Assembly: GCA_040752395.1 (NCBI GenBank)
Contig: JBFMHD010000148.1
Coordinates: 1 to 6,916, forward strand
DNA from: JBFMHD01 sp040752395 [NCBI: Candidatus Hydrogenedentota bacterium]
GTDB taxonomy: Bacteria; JBFMHD01
DNA: 6,916 nt
Reading direction: 5' to 3'
The translations under genes and the position numbers were made by a program. This document shows positions 1 through 4,572 of the stretch, piece by piece. Every line of letters starts with the position of its first letter. Position 1 is the stretch's first letter. The notes below the pieces were generated by a model that was not told where the DNA came from, made no database searches, and worked only from the letters and a program-made list of their open reading frames with translations.

Positions 1-46
1 CTTTCTATCCTTGCCACTTGTCTTTTAATCTATATATAATTTATTA

Positions 47-60
47 TCTATAGTTAAGCA
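47..60 (+). repeat. Left terminal inverted repeat of the IS derivative
   Basis: TCTATAGTTAAGCA is the exact reverse complement of 762-775. Pairing stops immediately outside (A46 against A776) and inside. The outer CTATAG is itself palindromic, so the true element end may lie a few bases further in. Confidence 0.85.
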
Positions 61-62
61 CT

Positions 63-83
63 TTTCTATTGAATAAATAGAAA
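63..83. repeat. Subterminal 8-bp inverted repeat around the transposase -35
   Basis: TTTCTATT (63-70) and AATAGAAA (76-83) are perfect inverted repeats with a 5-nt spacer. They lie just inside the left terminal repeat and overlap the proposed -35 hexamer at 69-74. The size and position would fit a binding site for transposase or a repressor, which is inference. Confidence 0.4.
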
Positions 84-97
84 GACCTCCGTATAAT
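69..97 (+). promoter_or_regulatory. Transposase promoter (sigma70-like)
   Basis: TTGAAT at 69-74 (4 of 6 to consensus) is followed after 17 bp by a perfect TATAAT at 92-97. Transcription would begin near 103-105, inside the loop of the 86-132 hairpin and downstream of its left arm. A second TATAAT at 104-109 has no good -35. Confidence 0.6.
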
Positions 98-132
98 ATT
101 GATTATAATTTAATAATCTTACTATACGGAGG
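86..132 (+). promoter_or_regulatory. Fold-back hairpin sequestering the transposase ribosome binding site
   Basis: CCTCCGTATA (86-95) pairs perfectly over 10 bp with TATACGGAGG (123-132), with a 27-nt loop. The right arm contains the strong Shine-Dalgarno CGGAGG (127-132), 8 nt before the ATG at 141. An mRNA entering from outside would contain both arms and hide this site. An mRNA from the element's own promoter starts in the loop and lacks the left arm, leaving the site free. Protection of this kind is known in other IS elements such as IS10. That it works here is inferred from the geometry. Confidence 0.65.
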
Positions 133-140
133 AATCTACA

Positions 141-659
141 ATGCTTAATACACAGCAAAGTATACAGCCACCCGCAAGTTTTGACAAGATAATCTTTCAA
201 TTTCAGAAAATATTTACAAAGCCCTCGTTTAAGTATTTCAAATACATAATTTTGAGTTTGATTCTATGTCCTTATAAAAAAACAATAACAACAGCTATTA
301 AACTTGCAAAGGCAACTACCTGCTTTTGGAACTTTCATAAATTTCTTAATCAATATGTATGGAGTATTTATGAACTGGCTTTTGTGTTAATCGAAGTCAT
401 TATAAAAACATTGAATATAAAAGAACCACTAATCATTGAAGATGTGTTAACCCGAATATCAGGTCGCTGGAGTTTAGAGAATGCATTTCGTGATATGAAA
501 CAACATTTGGGTCTTGGTGATTATCAGTGTCGCGTAAAAAAAGCTGTTGAAAGGTTTGTTAATTTAGTTGGTACAACATTGAGTCTGCTTACTTTATGGA
601 GTCATCAGGAATATGGTAAAAATAGCCCTGAATTATGGGATGCTGTATCAAAAAATTAA
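141..659 (+). CDS. Internally deleted DDE transposase (IS701/IS4-like), N- and C-terminal parts fused in frame
   Basis: The 172-residue product begins at ATG 141, 8 nt after a strong CGGAGG. Residues 1-99 resemble the N-terminal DNA-binding and early catalytic part of IS701-type (DDE_5) transposases and run up to LIIED (97-101), where the first catalytic Asp is expected. Residues 107-153 resemble the end of the catalytic domain: R109-x3-E113-x6-K120 fits the R, E and K of the IS4-superfamily YREK motif, followed by a typical Lys-Gln-x-Leu-Gly segment. The motif's Tyr is replaced by Ile106 next to the apparent joint. The region with the second catalytic Asp is gone, about 200 residues or more compared with family members. 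The protein is therefore probably inactive for strand transfer, but it keeps the likely DNA-binding part and could act as a repressor or competitor (inference). The frame is intact across the deletion, which argues for either a recent event or some selection. Confidence 0.75.
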   Translation: MLNTQQSIQPPASFDKIIFQFQKIFTKPSFKYFKYIILSLILCPYKKTITTAIKLAKATTCFWNFHKFLNQYVWSIYELAFVLIEVIIKTLNIKEPLIIEDVLTRISGRWSLENAFRDMKQHLGLGDYQCRVKKAVERFVNLVGTTLSLLTLWSHQEYGKNSPELWDAVSKN

Positions 660-669
660 TTTTTGATAC
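645..669 (+). terminator. AT-rich hairpin over the transposase stop codon
   Basis: GTATCAAAAA (645-654) and TTTTTGATAC (660-669) form a perfect 10-bp stem with a 5-nt loop, and the TAA stop (657-659) lies in the loop. Only a short T stretch follows, so it is a weak intrinsic terminator candidate or simply a structured 3' end. A second AT-rich stem, 725-731 with 740-746 (7 bp), is followed by TTATCTT and is an alternative terminator within the element tail. Confidence 0.35.
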
Positions 670-736
670 TTTGTGTATGTTCCCCACAAACAATAAAAAA
701 ATATTAGACATAAATAACTCTCTTAAATTCACTTTT

Positions 737-853
737 TTATGAATTTTTATCTTGTATTTTCTGCTTAACTATAGAAGGGTCTAATCTCTCGATATTAACC
801 TTAAAAACCAGTCTGAATTGGTCATTCAAATAATCCTTTACTTTATCCATCAT
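737..853 (-). pseudogene. Short minus-strand reading frame interrupted at its 3' end by the IS derivative
   Basis: From ATG 853 this strand encodes 38 residues, and the last ones run into the IS right end. If the element and one CTATAG copy are removed, the frame continues through 47-28 and stops at TAA 27-25, giving a 35-residue native ending. That the frame stays open across the junction and then stops supports a real gene end having been hit. The segment starts MMDKVKDYLNDQF and is hydrophilic. Its shape loosely recalls the C-terminus of CapK/PaaK-type adenylate-forming ligases, but this is too short to assign. In-frame stops lie upstream, so if it is a ligase tail the rest has already been lost. 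Confidence 0.3.
762..775 (-). repeat. Right terminal inverted repeat of the IS derivative
   Basis: TGCTTAACTATAGA pairs perfectly over 14 bp with the left end at 47-60. It lies about 100 bp beyond the transposase stop codon, so the element has a fairly long non-coding right tail. Confidence 0.85.
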
Positions 854-938
854 TTTTTCAGCTCTCTTTTAAGAGTATCATTTCCCGTAATTCAACATAT
901 CATTTTTTCAAAAAGTGGATTTAAAAGAGCTCTCTTTT
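849..938. repeat. Pair of short direct repeats at the end of the hydrolase remnant
   Basis: ATCATTTTTTCA occurs at 849-860 and 899-910, exactly 50 bp apart, and AGCTCTCTTTT occurs at 860-870 and 928-938. Two different words repeated in the same order suggest a small tandem duplication or slipped rearrangement across the boundary between two decayed genes. The second word lies within a palindromic AGAGCTCT (926-933). Confidence 0.5.
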
Positions 939-1303
939 TTCATTATTGATAATAACTTTTGAGCAATAAGCTCAGCAAGAACAAAGTTCGCCTCTTTTTT
1001 AATATGAACATGATCAATAAACCAGTCTGGATGATTATCCATAACAGGCGAGAAATCTATAAACATTATGTTATTCCCCATGCAGACAGACGGCAGTTCT
1101 CTCATTATCCTCGCCTGTATAAGAAATTTTGCTTCAAGTGAGTTTAAACACCTATTCTTCGAGAGTTTTTCTTCTATGACTTCCCTTTATACCATTTTAC
1201 CCCCCCATATCAGGCCTTCGCCGAGATGAAAAGTCCTGAAACATAATTCAACAATGCAGCCCAAAAACACAATGAGAAAAATGGGCATTAAAAAAAAGTC
1301 CAC
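908..1303 (-). pseudogene. Decayed membrane-anchored SGNH/GDSL-type hydrolase
   Basis: One minus-strand frame runs from about 1330 to a TGA at 908-910, broken only by TAA at 1189-1187. The first piece, starting at GTG 1303 (5 nt after a GAGAGG site) or ATG 1288, is a hydrophobic membrane segment followed by VELCFRTFHLGEG, typical of the N-terminal anchor of large SGNH-hydrolase-like surface proteins. The second piece, 1186-908, has 92 residues: a segment like the late SGNH core, then FIDFSP and DHVHIKKEANFVLAELIA, which fits block V with catalytic Asp and His (codons at about 1015 and 1006) and the helix after it. The N-terminal anchor and C-terminal block lie almost next to each other, while members of the family usually exceed 300 residues. 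The middle, including the Gly-Asp-Ser block I, is therefore deleted. Such enzymes often modify cell-surface polysaccharide. The 198-nt ORF from ATG 1105 alone is not a real gene start. Confidence 0.6.
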
Positions 1304-1382
1304 ATAGACCTCTCTGTTAATACATTCTTTTCAGAATAATTCACAGATAAACTCGGTCTGTCCTGATTTTACAAGGAGAATG

Positions 1383-1408
1383 AAAAAAAAGAATACGTGA
1401 TTTTTCTT
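1383..1408 (-). terminator. Weak terminator-like site after the nucleotidyltransferase gene
   Basis: Read on the minus strand, AAGAA (1408-1404) and TTCTT (1393-1389) form a 5-bp stem about 15 nt after the stop codon. The right arm runs into an eight-base T tract (1390-1383). The T tract is good but the stem is short and A/T-rich, so termination here is only possible. Confidence 0.3.
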
Positions 1409-1422
1409 ACATTACAAAGAGT

Positions 1423-2376
1423 CTAATGGATTCTGTTATCAAAAACAACGTTTTTATACCAATGAGTAAAAAGTGAAGATAAGTAATTCTTTTTAGGATA
1501 TTCATAGTAAAGAAACTCTTTTGTGGGAATGATTATCTCGTTAAGATATTTAAGTTTATTAATAAGACCGCGAATAAAAAAAAGTGATAGTGGGTATCTA
1601 TTTTTGATTACAGGTGGAGTTAAAAAAAGATGTAATAATAATTTGAACTTAAATCTATTACTACAGCTAAGATTAAGTCCCCAGTAATTTTTTATAAAAT
1701 AAAGATTAAAATCTATCACCTCTCTGACAAAATTATTTTCTACAGAGGGTATGGGTAATTGCTGCGAAAGATAATATAAATCAAGATGCTCCTTGACAGA
1801 GGTGAAACAATGGTGAAATAGATTATGAGATGGTAGATACTGTAGATAAAATGTTTTATCAGCTATTTTAAATCCTGAGATTTCTACTAAATGATGATTT
1901 ATTATAGTATCAAAGTATTGTGAGAACTGTTTACGTGAAGGGACGCGAGTATAGTTTATAAAAGAGGGATGCAGGTCTATAGTAATGAAATCTCTGCTAA
2001 AGGTTTCGGGATATCTCGGTTTTGTTTTGTAACCAAGCTGTAAAAGAATTTTTTGCCACTTATCATAATCCCTGGCAGTATAGATATCTATATCAGAGGT
2101 CTCTCTTAATAAATCGTTATATAAAAGAAGTGATAAAAGGGGCCCCTTTATCGGTATAAACAGGAGATTATTATTTATAGCGATATCTTTTAATTTATTT
2201 AATTCAGAGATTAACAGAAGATTAAAAGCAGTAATCCTTTTCTCTATCTTGTTTAAATCATCTGATAATTGAATATTTTTTGATTTTAATCTGCGTATAA
2301 GATACCCGATACAGGGTAAATCATTTATATTTGTATCAATAATTTTGTCTTCAAACAGAAATCTCAGTTCTTTCAT
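1423..2376 (-). CDS. Nucleotidyltransferase family protein (NTP_transf_5-like)
   Basis: The 317-residue protein shows the minimal nucleotidyltransferase fold of PF14907: IPIKGPLLSLLLYNDLLRET (74-93) with the Lys-Gly turn (K77-G78), then SDIDIYT (94-100) giving the metal-binding pair D95/D97, and IDLHPSF (133-139) giving the third acid D134 and the His typical of this family. A helical C-terminal part includes a His-rich stretch (residues 184-198) like the region after the catalytic domain in relatives. Length is normal and the motifs are intact, so the enzyme is probably active. The substrate is unknown. Family members occur in surface-polysaccharide regions and, beside HPr-kinase-like genes, in lasso-peptide clusters, which matches the divergent neighbour at 2768. 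ATG 2376 is the first possible start because TGA lies in frame 9 nt upstream. The ribosome binding site is poor. No signal peptide is visible, so the protein should be cytosolic. Confidence 0.8.
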   Translation of the reverse strand: MKELRFLFEDKIIDTNINDLPCIGYLIRRLKSKNIQLSDDLNKIEKRITAFNLLLISELNKLKDIAINNNLLFIPIKGPLLSLLLYNDLLRETSDIDIYTARDYDKWQKILLQLGYKTKPRYPETFSRDFITIDLHPSFINYTRVPSRKQFSQYFDTIINHHLVEISGFKIADKTFYLQYLPSHNLFHHCFTSVKEHLDLYYLSQQLPIPSVENNFVREVIDFNLYFIKNYWGLNLSCSNRFKFKLLLHLFLTPPVIKNRYPLSLFFIRGLINKLKYLNEIIIPTKEFLYYEYPKKNYLSSLFTHWYKNVVFDNRIH

Positions 2377-2450
2377 AAAGCATCAACCATCGCCGATCTT
2401 ACCTGGTATGTCCGATTCAGGTTCATAGTAAATTTGATTTATCATAGTTG

Positions 2451-2478
2451 AGCATATAATAATGAAGAGTGTTGTAAA
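2451..2478 (-). promoter_or_regulatory. Possible promoter of the nucleotidyltransferase gene
   Basis: On the minus strand TTTACA (2478-2473, 5 of 6) is followed after 16 bp by TATGCT (2456-2451, 4 of 6). Transcription would start near 2444 and leave a leader of about 68 nt. The hexamers are only moderate and AT-rich DNA offers many such matches. Confidence 0.3.
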
Positions 2479-2524
2479 GAGTCAATGAGAAACTCCTTTA
2501 AAATTGCAAGAGTTAATAGACAGG

Positions 2525-2543
2525 CGACATTCTACGAATGTCG
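2525..2543. repeat. Perfect hairpin in the divergent spacer
   Basis: CGACATTC and GAATGTCG form an 8-bp perfect stem with loop TAC. No T tract follows on the plus strand, and the element sits upstream of both flanking genes, so it is not an ordinary terminator for either. It could be an operator, a transcript structure or one copy of a dispersed intergenic repeat. Confidence 0.6.
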
Positions 2544-2544
2544 A

Positions 2545-2565
2545 ATTGAAAATTGAAAATTGTAA
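2545..2565 (+). repeat. Heptamer tandem repeat ATTGAAA
   Basis: ATTGAAA at 2545-2551 and 2552-2558 is followed by the variant ATTGTAA at 2559-2565, directly after the 2525-2543 hairpin. Confidence 0.6.
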
Positions 2566-2665
2566 AATGAATGAAAAAATTACGTAGTAAGAGTTTTTAA
2601 AGCCGTAGACTGTGTTATGAACTTTTTCTTCACTTTTAACTTTTTAATTTTTCATAGAAGATTAG

Positions 2666-2681
2666 GAGGCACAGAGGCACA
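2666..2681 (+). repeat. Two tandem copies of GAGGCACA
   Basis: Two perfect adjacent 8-bp copies lie 87 bp before the kinase-like gene. They are richer in G+C than the surrounding spacer. Confidence 0.6.
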
Positions 2682-2726
2682 AATACAATTTGATTATTCA
2701 ATATTAAATCCGAGCTAAATAAACTC

Positions 2727-2754
2727 TTGATAAAAGTTTAGGAATATGTATATT
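2727..2754 (+). promoter_or_regulatory. Promoter of the HprK-like/trmI pair
   Basis: TTGATA (2727-2732, 5 of 6) is followed after 16 bp by TATATT (2749-2754, 5 of 6). Transcription would start near 2761, only a few bases before the ATG at 2768, so the mRNA would be leaderless or nearly so. The AGGGA just before the ATG sits closer than a standard Shine-Dalgarno. Confidence 0.45.
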
Positions 2755-2767
2755 TTTATCAGGGAAA

Positions 2768-3571
2768 ATGATTTTTTATATCGACGATTTAAAAATTGAG
2801 ATTAATTCAATATATCCTCTTGATTATCTTTATTCTGTAAAGGGGGATGTTAAAAAAAAAATTAGAATTGATATAAAAAGAAGAGATTATCTGCCGCCTG
2901 TTTCGGGTAAAAAGATCGGAGAAACTAATAGAGGAGAATATTATTGTAACGGCGATAAGTTATTCTGGACATATTTTGATGAATTTTTATTTGAGGTTGA
3001 GAAAAATAAAAAAAGAAGTAAATTTTATTTAAGAGTTGATCGGGGTGAATATCATTTCAGGACTTTTATCTTGCCATATATTTTAAATCAGGTATTAGCT
3101 TTATTTAATAAATTTATTATTCATTCTTCCTGTATTTATAATGCAGGCTTCATACAACCTGCTTTGATTTGTTTTGTAGGTAGACCAGGCGCTGGTAAAT
3201 CCACTTTAGCTGAAGAATTACAAACTATCGGGTGGCTAAAATTTGCTGATGATAAAATAGTATTAAGTAATAATAATAAAGTTTTATCTATTTTTGAAAA
3301 TAATAAAACCAATAAATTAGAATTGAATAAATTCAAAAATTTTATTATTTTCCCTCAAAAAGGGAAAAAAGAGAGGATTACTGAAATTACAAAATCAGAA
3401 GCAGCTGAGAAACTTGGTCTTTCTTGTTTGTTTCCTAATTACATAAGCGTAATGAAACAGGGTTTTGAGAGTATAAACAGAATTATCGAGCAAGCATCTG
3501 TTTTTAAACTTGAGTTTATAGATAAAAAGATATTTAATGTAGGGAAGATATTAAAATTGGTTACAAGATAA
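2768..3571 (+). CDS. HPr-kinase-like P-loop kinase (HprK-related)
   Basis: The 267-residue protein has a variable N-terminal half (1-115) and an HprK-type kinase core: FIIHSSCIYN (116-125), the strand entering the site, the Walker A loop GRPGAGKST (138-146) and FADDKIVLS (159-167), matching the Asp-Asp of HPr kinases and their relatives. True HprK has Glu after the P-loop Ser (GxxGxGKSE) and HPr-contact motifs. Here Thr occupies that place and the HPr-specific signature is not visible, and no HPr gene is near. It therefore belongs with the HprK-related kinases, some of which (the lasso-peptide kinases PadeK and ThcoK) phosphorylate a C-terminal Ser of a peptide. The actual substrate is unknown. 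It is divergent from the nucleotidyltransferase gene, and its stop is 3 nt before the methyltransferase ATG, so the two plus-strand genes are probably co-transcribed and translationally coupled. No membrane segment or signal peptide is seen. Confidence 0.8.
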   Translation: MIFYIDDLKIEINSIYPLDYLYSVKGDVKKKIRIDIKRRDYLPPVSGKKIGETNRGEYYCNGDKLFWTYFDEFLFEVEKNKKRSKFYLRVDRGEYHFRTFILPYILNQVLALFNKFIIHSSCIYNAGFIQPALICFVGRPGAGKSTLAEELQTIGWLKFADDKIVLSNNNKVLSIFENNKTNKLELNKFKNFIIFPQKGKKERITEITKSEAAEKLGLSCLFPNYISVMKQGFESINRIIEQASVFKLEFIDKKIFNVGKILKLVTR

Positions 3572-3574
3572 ATT

Positions 3575-4357
3575 ATGGTTTTTAAAGAGAATGATTATGT
3601 TTTATTAATCTTAAAATCCGATAAAGAAAAACGCTTCTTTATCAGGTTACAGAAAGATAAAGAGTTGCACACTCATAAAGGTTTTATAAAACATAATGAT
3701 ATTATAGGAAAAGAAAACGCATTACCTATAATCTCGAGTCTGGGTAAAGAATTTGTTGTTTTATCTCCGCGGGTTGATGATTTAATAATGAAATCAGAAC
3801 GAAAAACACAGATAGTTTACCCCAAAGATATAGGTGTGATATTATTACGCGGTGATGTAAGAAAAGAAAGAACAATTATCGAGGCAGGGACAGGTTCAGG
3901 GGTTCTTACAGGAATTATGGCGATGGTTGTCGGAGAGAGTGGTAAAATAAAATCTTTTGAGTGGCGGAATGAATTTTATGAAACAAGTATAAAAAATATT
4001 AAAAGGTTTGGAGATTTTATAAGTAAAGGGATTGTTGAAATAATTATAAGAGACGTATATAAAGAGGGTTTTTCCCCACATAAAGGGGATTCCTTGATAC
4101 TTGATTTACCCGAGCCGTGGGAATGTTTCAAATATTTGAAAGATGTTTTAGAGAAAGGGGGTAGTTTTGTATCTCTGTTGCCAACCGTAACCCAGGTGGC
4201 AACACTATTAGAATATATGAAGGATAAATTTATTGATATCACAGTTGAAGAGATACTATCAAGAAAATGGAAGACAGAAGTAAAAACATTAAGACCCTAT
4301 GACAGAATGGTAGCGCATACCGCGTTTATAATATCCGGTAGATTTGTTGGATATTAA
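3575..4357 (+). CDS. trmI: tRNA (adenine(58)-N1)-methyltransferase, TrmI family
   Basis: The 260-residue protein matches TrmI in length and layout. An N-terminal beta-rich domain contains HTHKGFIKHNDIIGK (32-46). A Rossmann methyltransferase follows: EAGTGSG (103-109) is the SAM loop, E129 in SFEW is the likely ribose-binding acid, and LDLPEPW (176-182) is the Asp-x-Pro-x-Pro-Trp motif with catalytic D177. PTVTQ (203-207) and the C-terminal RPYDRMVAHTAFIISGR (240-256) also fit TrmI. The enzyme methylates N1 of A58 in the tRNA T-loop using SAM and usually acts as a homotetramer in the cytosol. All key residues are present. The ATG lies 3 nt after the kinase stop with only a weak upstream ribosome site, so translation probably depends on coupling. 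No terminator-like hairpin with a T tract follows the stop. Confidence 0.9.
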   Translation: MVFKENDYVLLILKSDKEKRFFIRLQKDKELHTHKGFIKHNDIIGKENALPIISSLGKEFVVLSPRVDDLIMKSERKTQIVYPKDIGVILLRGDVRKERTIIEAGTGSGVLTGIMAMVVGESGKIKSFEWRNEFYETSIKNIKRFGDFISKGIVEIIIRDVYKEGFSPHKGDSLILDLPEPWECFKYLKDVLEKGGSFVSLLPTVTQVATLLEYMKDKFIDITVEEILSRKWKTEVKTLRPYDRMVAHTAFIISGRFVGY

Positions 4358-4377
4358 CAAAACCTGCAAAGGCATAA

Positions 4378-4447
4378 AGATTGAAAGATTGAAAGATTCA
4401 AAGATTAAAAAATTAAAAATTAGAAAACAGGAGACAGGAGACAGGAG
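4378..4447 (+). repeat. Tandem short repeats: AGATTGAA octamers, A/T-rich words, ACAGGAG heptamers
   Basis: AGATTGAA (4378-4385, 4386-4393), AGATTCAA (4394-4401) and AGATTAAA (4402-4409) form a degrading octamer array. Repeated ATTAAAAA-type words follow, then three perfect ACAGGAG heptamers at 4427-4433, 4434-4440 and 4441-4447. The array fills the spacer after trmI. Confidence 0.7.
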
Positions 4448-4489
4448 GAGAAAGCATAAAGTATGAAAAACTAAAGATGATATGTTGGC

Positions 4490-4538
4490 TTCGGGCTCCA
4501 GCCGGCTGTAGTCCGTAGCCTGTAGCCTGTACCCCGAA
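4490..4538. repeat. G+C-rich island with tandem heptamers and a closing inverted repeat
   Basis: TTCGGG (4490-4495) pairs with CCCGAA (4533-4538). Inside are the palindrome CAGCCGGCTG (4499-4508) and four degenerate 7-bp units (CTGTAGT, CCGTAGC, CTGTAGC, CTGTACC; 4506-4533). Base composition differs sharply from the surrounding AT-rich DNA. It may be a mobile or dispersed repeat, and as RNA it would form a hairpin shortly before the phosphatase gene. Confidence 0.6.
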
Positions 4539-4572
4539 TTATTAGAGTTACAATGTTTTTCAGAGGAGAGAT

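Larger units (their letters stand above)
47..775 (+). mobile_element. Internally deleted insertion sequence (MITE-like), IS701/IS4-superfamily type
   Basis: The element is bounded by perfect 14-bp inverted repeats, TCTATAGTTAAGCA at the left and its reverse complement at the right. Inside are a promoter, a 5' hairpin, one transposase-like ORF and an AT-rich tail with small hairpins. At 729 bp it is about half the size expected for an IS with a transposase of roughly 400 residues, and the single ORF keeps only the two ends of such a protein. The simplest reading is an internal deletion derivative that could move only if a full-length relative supplies transposase. The palindrome CTATAG occurs at both ends (48-53 and 769-774), so it could be part of the inverted repeat, a 6-bp target duplication, or both. 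No other flanking direct repeat is visible. Confidence 0.8.
2377..2767. other. 391-bp divergent spacer between nucleotidyltransferase and HprK-like genes
   Basis: No convincing gene is present. The spacer holds promoter candidates facing both ways, a perfect hairpin (2525-2543), 7-bp tandem repeats (2545-2565), an AT-rich run (about 2620-2653) that on the minus strand reads as A-rich short words similar to those in the other spacers, and an 8-bp tandem repeat (2666-2681). Two tiny ORFs (2485-2556, 23 residues; 2617-2718, 33 residues) lack ribosome binding sites and overlap the repeats. Confidence 0.6.

Noticed and set aside
959-1141. Plus-strand 60-residue ORF
   Set aside because: It lies opposite the hydrolase remnant, whose minus-strand frame carries recognisable SGNH block V residues. 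The plus frame matches nothing.
2377-2420. Leader stem ACCTG/CAGGT upstream of the nucleotidyltransferase as a riboswitch
   Set aside because: It is a single 5-bp stem with a 12-nt loop and no known riboswitch core, so it is expected by chance.
2485-2556. 23-residue ORF in the divergent spacer
   Set aside because: It has no ribosome site, spans the 2525-2543 hairpin and ends in the heptamer array. Nothing supports coding.
2617-2718. 33-residue ORF whose end (GTEAQIQFD then a tail ending in Ser) looks superficially like a lasso-peptide core with Gly1-Asp9 next to a kinase-like gene
   Set aside because: There is no ribosome binding site, no Thr at the usual -2 leader position and no cyclase or protease in the window. 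The core is partly encoded by the GAGGCACA tandem repeat, so the match is most likely chance.
3136-3336. Minus-strand ORF inside the kinase-like gene
   Set aside because: It is a shadow frame of the P-loop region. The plus-strand protein has clear motifs.
4378-4533. CRISPR-like array
   Set aside because: Units are 7-8 bp, directly adjacent and without spacers, so these are simple tandem repeats.
4549-4554. TACAAT as a -10 for the phosphatase gene
   Set aside because: No -35 is found at 16-18 bp upstream, where the DNA is the heptamer island. It is too weak to annotate.
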